Assembly: GCA_949130485.1 (NCBI GenBank)
Contig: OX422202.1
Span: 2,873,004-2,937,003, forward strand
Direction of reading: 5' to 3'
DNA length: 64,000 nucleotides
DNA from: Agelas oroides
Taxonomy: Eukaryota; Porifera; Demospongiae; Agelasida; Agelasidae
This document shows positions 58,801 through 64,000 of the stretch, piece by piece (the first letter of the stretch is position 1; the number at the start of each line of letters is the position of its first letter). A model generated the notes under the pieces. The model worked only from the letters and a program-made list of their open reading frames with translations, did not search any database and was not told the DNA's origin. Both the position numbers and the translations under genes were made by a program.

Positions 58801-59410
58801 ATGTGCCTCTCAGAATGCATTAGCCATGGAACCCGAGCTCATATCCTGTGACTGAGCTACACACATAGCGTAACATTGCTACTGTGTTGCCACTACCTGT
58901 TGCCATGGTGACAGATCATACCTGCATGATTTGTACATATTACACACACACACACACACATAGCCTCGTTCCCAGGCCCGCGCACAGCTTCCCGTCGCTT
59001 GCAGTACGGTTAAGCGGGAGAGGGCCTGGTACATTTTCTCACGTGAGTGACGTCAAGGGTAGAAAGGCGGTAGAAAGACTTTAATTGAACGTGGGCGAGC
59101 ACGACTAAATTGCTCACTGATTGCTGGTGTGTGTCTTCACTGTTTTGGCTTGGTAAAACTCTCTGTCCTCCCGACTGTCTCGTGAATAGCGACATAAAAG
59201 CGCCTCCGTGCGCTGCTATCTTTCGACTCGGAATAGTCGCGCTCCAGTGCGTGCGTGCGAGCGAAGTTTTTTGTGGTTTACATGACGCCCACGTTCGCAT
59301 AATTTGCCCTGTACGTGACGTCACTCACGTGAGGAAATGTACCAGGCCCTCTCCCGCTTAACCGTACTGCAAGCGACGGGAAGTTGGGCGCGGGCCTGGG
59401 AACGAGGCTA

Positions 59411-59490
<80 letters not shown>

Positions 59491-62400
59491 AAGATCTGAG
59501 ATCTAAGGGATAATGTTTTGCTGATCTATACATAGCTGAACGGATGGGATGTCACTGATGAGAGGTGATAATTTGAACCAATCAGGTGATACATGCTGAT
59601 GAATCAGAGTGCTGATGTACAAGCACTTCATTAATCCACCAAGTGAATTTCATCTTCACCTGAACTTCATGTGAACTAACTCCACCTCATGATTCACAAG
59701 GAGCATGTGCACATCTTAAAAGAACTAAGAACATAGTAAAATAACCCATTCTCCCTCTGAAATGGAGCGTTAGGTTCCAACGTAGCCAATACAGTGGACT
59801 CTCACTAACCTGAACCATACTAGCCACGCTAATCCAAACCCTCACTAATCTGAATGGACTGTAGCTCATTAATAGTCACATTTAATTATTGTACATTTAT
59901 AAAACTGCCTGACCACATTGGAGAGAGTTTGTTTATATCGTCTAGCCATCCATCAAGCAGTCTACCTACGTATGGTTACAAATTACGAAACATTATACAA
60001 TAGAACCACACTGTACCAACAGTTGCAAAAAAATGGTTTGGATTACTGAAAGTTTGCAGCTTGTCCATAGACAGCTGTCTACAGCTGTAGCCCCTTGTCC
60101 TTCAATAATGATGACGGGCATTTCCCTGTGAAATTTTCTTCTAGCATACAAGCCCATCCGATAGGACCCTGATCAGAACACAGACCGGACTGAATCGAAC
60201 TAGACCAACCTGGAAGTAGGCCAATCCACAAGCAGTCAGTGGTCTATGCAAGTTGGCTAAACCCAATGTTCAGGAACAAGGAAAACTGGAGAGTTAATTC
60301 ACATCAATGAAGGAAGATGCTGTTACTGCCTGCAACTAGCTTCAGCAGACGGTTTCAACAGTGGCTAGCCCATGGGATGACTCGGATCATGAGCATGGAA
60401 CAGTTGGCAGTTGCTGAGAGTCCACAAAAGTAGGTAGCTACAAAGATCTGGAGGATCTCTCATGCGGCGTCAGTGAAGTGATGTAGACCCGTGCACACAA
60501 TGGACTTGTACACTTGGTCCACAAACGTACACTTTTATTCACTTCTAGTTGGTCCGGTATAGTTTGGTTCTGGTGGTAGCAAAGGACATCTGATAGGCTA
60601 TGCATAACTCATAATTGCTCCTGCATAGAAGTTGATTTTGTGAAAAACAGCTGTATACCAAAAAAAGCATACGAAAAGCACTTGGATAGTTAAAATTGCT
60701 CACATAGCAGGTGTTGTTGGGTAGTCTACAATCACTGGATTGGACTGGTGGACTGGACTGGTGGACTGACATTTTTTGTGCTAAAAATCACTTTTGTGCT
60801 CTCTTATGAGACCTCACTCTCCTGTATATAAACCTGGACACACTATTCTCACATGAAGTAAACAAGCGAAGTAACCACACCCCCAAGATGCTCATAAGAG
60901 GTTAGTGCTGCAGGTTTACCTATTCACTTAGTCTCGTGTAGCCAGACTCTCACGTCTGGCTACACGAGACTACTAGTCACTAGCTACATATGACACTTGC
61001 AGTTGGATAAATGACTTGTACACTTACGCTTTGAGCGTACTACAGTGCCTAGTCTGTAAGTGTCATCAATCTGCAAGTATAATCCAGTAACCAATAAGAC
61101 TCATTCCAAGCAACATATATATTGCCAATGGTAGATGCCTCAAGGCTTGCCAGGATTGAGTGTACATGCTTAGTTACTAGAGTCTGTGAAGGAAAGTGGC
61201 TATGTCTCCAAATGCAACCCTACAGGTGAGTTTTCATTAGCGAGCTAAAAATAATTTTTAAACCAGTCCACCAGTCTAGTCCACCAGTTCAGTCCAGTCC
61301 ACTACCAGTGTTGTTGTATGGTAAATACTGTATGTCATAAACTGTCATATTTATAAACTGCACATACCCCAGCAGCAACACAAATCAAACATCCTGATTC
61401 TGGTGGATTAGCAGACTGAACACATCTACTAGGGCAAGATCTGGAATGAGGATGTCCCTTTAATTATGAGATTCACTAGGTCTTCAGCACTCCTTCAGTT
61501 ACCACCTTGCTTTGTGCTCAAGTAGACCAGCCTAGCAAAATAAATCTTGTGCCAATCAAAGTGAGAGGTTTCAGTAATTGTTCCTGAATCCTTGGTATCT
61601 GCAAGCTACATTCCATTTGACCCCTCTCCAATGTACGTACCAGCGTGATACATTCCCTACCACCCCTCTCCTATGGCCCACTATGTATCAGTGCGGGCCT
61701 ACCACCCCTCTCCTATGGCCCACTATGTATCAGTGCGGGCCTACCAACCCTCCCCTATGGCCCAGTGTACCGGTGTGAGCCTTCCATAAAGTATTGGAGG
61801 AAAACAGGAAGAGTATTAGGAATCTATAAATGACCAATCAATGAAGTCGCGCTAGATCATCACAAACATGTACATGTACCATTCCTCGCTAGCCATGAGA
61901 GATGACCAAATCAAAGTACTGATTGTAAGTGAACAATCGTACACAGCACCCCAGAGGGTTCACACAGAGTCAATGACGGGAGGCACACCTTGAAGCACAC
62001 ACCCTTTCGCTCTAGCAAGTGATTTCCAGCCCTCTTCCACTATACTATAGAAGTTAAGTCATTTATCCGAAGTTTAGGTATCCAAATTTTCACTTATTAG
62101 AAACCCCCAAAACAAAGATTTCATAGAAATTTTGCCGTGCATTAAATGGAAAGTAATCTGCTTTGCATTCAAATTTGTTTCACTTATCTGAACGTTTCAC
62201 TTATCCAATGCCAGTGTGTTCAGATAAGTAACTTCCTACTGTACAATCATTATAACCCACACAGAATTGGCCGTCCTAGATAGAGATTGAGCATTATTCT
62301 GTGGCTTTTATGCTACTTTGTTCAACATACTGTAGAGCAGAACTTGTGTTAAGGGCTATGGACCATGTGAACATGTTAGCTGTTCTACACAGTACATGAG

Positions 62401-63464
62401 CTCCACTTTGAGCGAAATTTTTGCGCTATAGCACTTCAAACGCGGTAATGCAATCAAATATGTGACAGAACAATGTTCAATTTCTACTTGGGACTGCCAC
62501 ATGTACATGTTACAGTGCTCATACAACAAGGTATAAACTGTCCATAGCTTGCTACATTATCCATTGTATACACACGTAGTGGGAACAGTTGCTGTTTGTC
62601 ATAGTTTGAACAGCCACCATATACACAGAAACTCCACATGTGCTGCTAGCCAATGACACACATTCCTACTGTACCTTCATCGGTGTGCACCTCGTAGAGC
62701 GCATAGGAGGACTGGTGGGTCAGCATGCGCATGTCTGGACGGAACTTCTGTACGAGAGCCTCAATCACCATCTCTGTTGTGGCCGTGTTGGACACCCGGA
62801 TACACTTGGTGGCCACTTTCTGACCATCGTCCCCCAAGCTCTGGAAGTAGAACCGCATGATACCTTCAAACTCCAGATTCTGAATGTGTACATGTGGGAG
62901 AGGGAGGAGGGGGTGGGGGGTGGTGGGGAGTGTATGTGTATCATGCATGTATGTGTGGGTGTGTGATAGAAATCAAGTGCAGGACAACTCACTCAATTTT
63001 ACAGCTATTGGTTCTGTTGTTGTAAGTACTGTGAGATGACTGTTGTAGTGAGGTGGGCACTCTCTAAATGATACTGTTGCCATGTGTATGTGTGCTGTTG
63101 CTCTTTGATGTGGTGCACACACTATCCTATGCCTCCACAAATGACATTATGGTGGGATCATATTGCAAGCTAGTATGCCAGGCAGGCAGCATGCACCTCC
63201 CAGACCACACTCTCTGTCTATGGTGATCCTTAAGAGTAAGGCTCGTCATAATTTGTGTCCACTGTTGACCCCACAACACTCCTCTATAAATCATCCAAAC
63301 ATTTCTGCCATATATACAGTAATAGAGTCAATAATCATGTCTAGGCACACACTGACCTCATAGCCGGGCAGCGTAATTTCAAACAGCTCGAGGCGATTCT
63401 CGTTCCAGCGCTGGATCATCCGACATAGGTGCTCGAATTCTTCTCTGCTCACTCGTTTCGCCAT
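34738..63464 (-). CDS. AFDN: afadin/canoe homologue (12 exons, 2193 aa)
   Basis: An adaptor that links cell-adhesion receptors and Ras/Rap GTPases to actin at junctions. Exons: 63464-63357, 62879-62675, 54009-52646, 49808-49488, 48288-47644, 45922-45574, 42784-42717, 40818-40702, 40216-40148, 39074-39001, 38338-38205, 37865-34738. All borders are GT/AG and the sum is 6582 nt. Domain order: RA1 about 37-132 (LEFEGIMRFYFQ, ATKCIRVSNTATT, VQKFRPDMRML), Lys-rich linker 150-163, RA2 about 223-328, FHA about 376-458, DIL about 565-970, PDZ about 1039-1130, then a low-complexity and coiled-coil tail. The N-terminus MAKRVSREEFEHLCRMIQRW aligns with the vertebrate start region. Domain order and many phrases match vertebrate afadin. 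The E2/E3 junction gives DE-EERKL, where an alternative acceptor of a few bases cannot be excluded. Intron 2 (8.7 kb) could hide a missed short exon. Confidence 0.93.
38205..40818 (-). CDS. AFDN: afadin exons 8-11: PDZ domain split over four small exons
   Basis: Exons 40818-40702, 40216-40148, 39074-39001 and 38338-38205 together encode PELPIVHLTLTKEHNSLGIS, then IIGGR, then NSATHGDLGIFVKSMVEGGA, AYQ, then DGSLKPGDQILTVDGVRLDG and QAAHILRGTGMVVNLVVAKQ. The ligand-carboxylate loop is SLGISI (near residues 1050-1055). The introns interrupt the fold after the second strand, before DGSLKPGD and before the second helix. The last exon continues with an LIHQPSPRY stretch that also matches vertebrate afadin after its PDZ domain. 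Confidence 0.9.
39479..40033. mobile_element. TAGCC-end element in afadin intron 9
   Basis: Ends TAGCCTCGTTCCCAGGCTCT and GAGCCTGGGGATGAGGCTA. The flanks ACTTCTAAA (39470-39478) and GCTTCTAAA (40034-40042) are a 9-bp duplication with one mismatch. The arms continue into ACACTGTTTGCGCATGC / GCGAATGC..., related to the 2513 element. The interior has a minus-strand open frame (a segment reading GCTVGCTPCETPSGGFEVG) that I do not recognise. It sits about 100 bp from a PDZ exon. Confidence 0.85.
41735..42366. mobile_element. TGTGACCC-end inverted-repeat element in afadin intron 7
   Basis: Terminal repeats of about 28 bp, TGTGACCCACTGAGCGAAAA and the inverse ending GCTCAGCGGGTCACA, with two mismatches. 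Both ends are flanked by TA, consistent with a TA target duplication as in Tc1/mariner-type MITEs. The 630-bp length and lack of a transposase frame make it non-autonomous. Confidence 0.75.
42717..42784 (-). CDS. AFDN: afadin exon 7 (linker before PDZ)
   Basis: A 68-bp exon between the acceptor CTTGTCCAG and the donor GTAATG. It encodes GNLNVSATLPHVAGHSHKTS then DTE, joining the DIL end (phase 1) to the PDZ exon (phase 0). It was found by phase and position, with no strong family match, so it is the least certain of the twelve exons. Confidence 0.65.
44204..44271. repeat. GGGGCGGGGCTCATA hairpin
   Basis: TTAGGGGCGGGGCTCATA and its inverse TATGAGCCCCACCCCTAA enclose a 32-bp loop. Single arms of the same repeat occur near 31230-31250, 39190-39215 and 43650-43745, so it is a small dispersed palindromic family. 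Confidence 0.7.
44295..44591. mobile_element. TAGTCTCG-end element in afadin intron 6
   Basis: Ends TAGTCTCGTTCCCAGACCCT and GGGTCTGGGAAAGAGACTA. The flanks TATGGTGCT (44286-44294) and TACGGTGCT (44592-44600) are a 9-bp duplication with one mismatch, so the TAGTC and TAGCC families share a target-site length. Confidence 0.85.
45574..49808 (-). CDS. AFDN: afadin exons 4-6: DIL (dilute) domain
   Basis: Exons 49808-49488, 48288-47644 and 45922-45574 encode residues about 560-998. Family landmarks are NIAGSLAFWLANTSEFLHFL, IVHMAYKNFTQCML, LNMFLPAFYDD, LLKRCRVNATLSI, LFNKLVTEAKYC, VWAEKEGMELPAEDHL, KLNSLQINTLLHNC and LEEDPNLELPFLIPQLGYSC. A 50-60 residue acidic and basic insertion (SSEADSEEGYISGGEGGTIG onward) sits between LPAFYDD and RRRGRPTIGDVL, where vertebrate afadin has only a short linker. 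Confidence 0.92.
48616..48980. mobile_element. TAGCC-end element carrying an exon-like fragment
   Basis: Ends TAGCCTCGTTCCCAGGCCTC and CCTGGGAACGAGGCTA. The flanks GGTCATTAT (48607-48615) and GGTCTTTAT (48981-48989) are a 9-bp duplication with one mismatch. The interior plus strand has an open frame VLDFIIKCSNNSQDPRRSRD then RQYSTSP, followed directly by a consensus donor GTAAGAA. The same fragment is present, inverted, in the element at 49905-50362. Confidence 0.85.
49905..50362. mobile_element. inverted sister of the 48616 element, 97 bp from an afadin exon
   Basis: Left arm CCCAGGCCTCCCCCG (outer end lost) and right arm GGCCTGGGAACGAGGTTA. The flanking AAGCAGGTACACGTT is repeated on both sides, longer than the usual 9 bp. 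The DNA after the right end resembles 49800-49880, so a segment of about 100 bp next to afadin exon 4 seems to have been duplicated. The interior on the minus strand repeats the LDFII...SNDSQDPRRS frame with a GTAAGAA donor. Confidence 0.75.
50363..52618. other. rest of afadin intron 3
   Basis: No exon or gene is supported. Diverged copies of a phrase with GTTTTGAAGT and AACTCTAGGAGTGT recur near 50850, 51020, 51130 and 51340. An AGCGGACACCACTGGGAC-type dispersed repeat lies at about 52200. Simple CACACA tracts lie near 51355. Confidence 0.4.
52646..54009 (-). CDS. AFDN: afadin exon 3: end of RA1, Lys-rich linker, RA2 and FHA
   Basis: One 1364-bp exon encodes residues 105-559. RA1 finishes with LLVQLSWVNGVREGRFLLRR. 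A basic stretch at about 150-163 (KSPKKEKKKKKAKKEKA) follows, as in vertebrate afadin. RA2 begins SDGTVRVYADSVLPDVPCKS (about 223-242) and ends VQFQLRRR (about 328). FHA spans about 376-458, with LTSAGIKPRHCVI and FINKKRVIEPTFLPHNAEVK. The exon ends at PPGSK before GTCAGT. Confidence 0.93.
56333..56420. repeat. three-copy CCTAGTCGTCTAGGCTG repeat
   Basis: Three units of 30-38 bp share CCTAGTCGTCTAGGCTG. The core CCTAGTCGTCTAGG is close to palindromic. Confidence 0.8.
56695..56965. repeat. CATGGTAGC minisatellite
   Basis: About 18 units of 14-15 bp. The first third is CATGGTAGCCGCCA (14 bp); later units drift to CATGGTAGCTGTCAC or CATGGTAGCCATCAC (15 bp). Each unit holds an ATGG and NcoI-like CCATGG in the later part. 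Reading frames through it are repeat artefacts. Confidence 0.9.
57715..57792 (+). repeat. tRNA-like SINE head
   Basis: A-box-like TGGCTTAATGG and B-box-like GGTTTGAATCC are spaced as in a tRNA. TTGGG/CCCAG could form the T stem, and six of seven acceptor pairs are possible. The flanks contain an inverted GAGAGAGCGAGAAATA phrase (about 57577 and 57807). The anticodon arm is poor, so I favour a tRNA-derived repeat over a functional tRNA gene. Confidence 0.45.
58961..59410. mobile_element. TAGCC-end MITE (450-bp subtype)
   Basis: Complete copy from TAGCCTCGTTCCCAGGCCCG to CGGGCCTGGGAACGAGGCTA, inserted into a CA repeat (ACACACACA on both sides). CACGTG and TGACGTCA palindromes lie inside each arm. 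The interior is a close match, in inverse orientation, to 4184-4624. Confidence 0.9.
59411..59490. repeat. (CA)n microsatellite
   Basis: About 80 bp of CA units with two CG interruptions. It is the right-hand remainder of the CA tract that was the target of the adjacent MITE. Confidence 0.95.
60929..60972. mobile_element. 44-bp TAGTCTCG hairpin
   Basis: A perfect palindrome with almost no loop (TAGTCTCGTGTAGCCAGACT ... and inverse). The flanks CTATTCACT and CTAGTCACT agree at 7 of 9 positions. It is the shortest member of the TAGTC family here and shows that almost only termini are needed. Confidence 0.8.
61657..61782. repeat. 42-bp tandem repeat, three copies
   Basis: Units start at 61657, 61699 and 61741 with CTACCACCCCTCTCCTATGG. 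The third is diverged. Confidence 0.9.
62675..63464 (-). CDS. AFDN: afadin exons 1-2: start and RA1 domain
   Basis: Exon 1 (63464-63357) encodes MAKRVSREEFEHLCRMIQRW then NENRLELFEITLPGYE, with a donor GTCAGT. Exon 2 (62879-62675) encodes most of the first Ras-association domain (GIMRFYFQSLGDDGQKVATK, then CIRVSNTATTEMVIEALVQK, then FRPDMRML) and ends DE+G before GTACAG. The ATG at 63464 is the only in-frame start near the conserved helix. Confidence 0.92.
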
Positions 63465-64000
63465 TTCTTTTGTAACTACCAGTGACTATATTTCCATAAC
63501 ACACACTACAGACAGATGAATCGTTCATATATTGACAGACATCGCCCACCGTATCCACCCCTACGTACGGCTTCACCGTCACAGACACAGGACAGCCACA
63601 AAGTAGGAAAACGGATTGCGCTCTCGCCCACTGCTCCCACGCATTTAGCAGAGGATTTCACCGAACTTGATTTGTATCTGGCTCGCTTTTGGTGTAGGTA
63701 CACGTACAAGCAGTACTGCTACATAAAATATTATATCGTAGTAAATCAAATTGTAGAATACGGAGGTGTACGGAACCGCCCACTGTTTCTAGTGCTTTAT
63801 TTCCGCTCATGCTATATAGTTAACGCACTAGTAGGGCATAATCATGAGGTAGATTTTTGACAATTTCCCCCATCATTTAAATGAGGGGTAATTATTTTGT
63901 TCAAAATAATGTCATTCTGACATTATGGAGGAGGTGATGTAAACTGTGATGTTTTAGTGGAAGCATATGTATGCGCAAACAATGCCAAAACGTTTTAAAT
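63465..64000. other. upstream flank of afadin
   Basis: This should contain the afadin promoter and 5' UTR. No gene, repeat family or clear core promoter motif was recognised. Short ORFs here look incidental. Confidence 0.35.

Larger units (their letters stand above)
54010..62674 (-). other. afadin intron 2 (8.7 kb)
   Basis: The longest intron in the window. No exon could be supported. Contents: homopolymer C/G runs near 54700-54760, tandem repeats at 56333, 56695 and 61657, a tRNA-like SINE head at 57715, a two-copy 34-bp repeat at about 58012-58085, a CAAT repeat at 58503-58532, the MITEs at 58961 and 60929, and CA repeats at 59411. Simple GGACTGGT repeats lie near 60735-60770. Confidence 0.5.

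Noticed and set aside
63516..63860. 114-codon plus-strand ORF upstream of afadin.
   Set aside because: There are no splice or domain features and it overlaps the expected promoter region. It is probably incidental.

Overview
This window is nuclear DNA from an animal. Every convincing gene is split into exons joined at GT/AG borders with matching codon phase, and two genes encode proteins typical of animals: afadin/canoe and the STK40 pseudokinase. The large load of short palindromic transposons and a fungal-type alpha-amylase suggest an early-branching animal, most likely a sponge. That taxon call is an inference. No prokaryotic, viral, rRNA or convincing tRNA gene was found.

Layout. 1-9.1 kb is a graveyard of mobile elements: a large fold-back repeat, a Helitron-like element, a palindromic element carrying a RecQ-type helicase fragment, palindromic MITEs and a decayed non-LTR retrotransposon. 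9.185-11.832 kb (minus) is a complete 7-exon secreted alpha-amylase (483 aa, GH13_1 type). 12.927-24.604 kb (plus) is a 6-exon STK40 homologue (720 aa) with a very long Ser/His/Pro-rich tail. 25.559-27.354 and 31.679-34.047 kb (plus) are two tandem eIF1A-like genes (about 176 and 178 aa). The first contains a tandem triplication of its exon 2. Between them lie a head-to-head SINE-like pair, a zinc-ribbon transposon ORF remnant and three head-to-tail Helitron-like elements with MITEs nested in them. 34.738-63.464 kb (minus) is a 12-exon afadin gene (2193 aa: RA-RA-FHA-DIL-PDZ plus coiled-coil tail), whose introns hold many MITEs and tandem repeats.

All exon coordinates were worked out by hand from splice borders, codon phase and family alignment from memory. 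The total lengths close exactly in frame: amylase 484 codons, STK40 721, eIF1A-like 177 and 179, afadin 2194, all including stop. The genes have unrelated roles: secreted carbohydrate digestion, signalling and ubiquitin-ligase scaffolding, translation initiation, and cell-junction linkage to actin. There is no sign of a functional cluster.

The unifying feature is a superfamily of palindromic elements with TAGCCTCGTTCCCAGGC or TAGTCTCG-type ends. They sit between 9-bp target duplications, are nested in each other and in the Helitron-like elements, and in at least two cases carry gene-like fragments.
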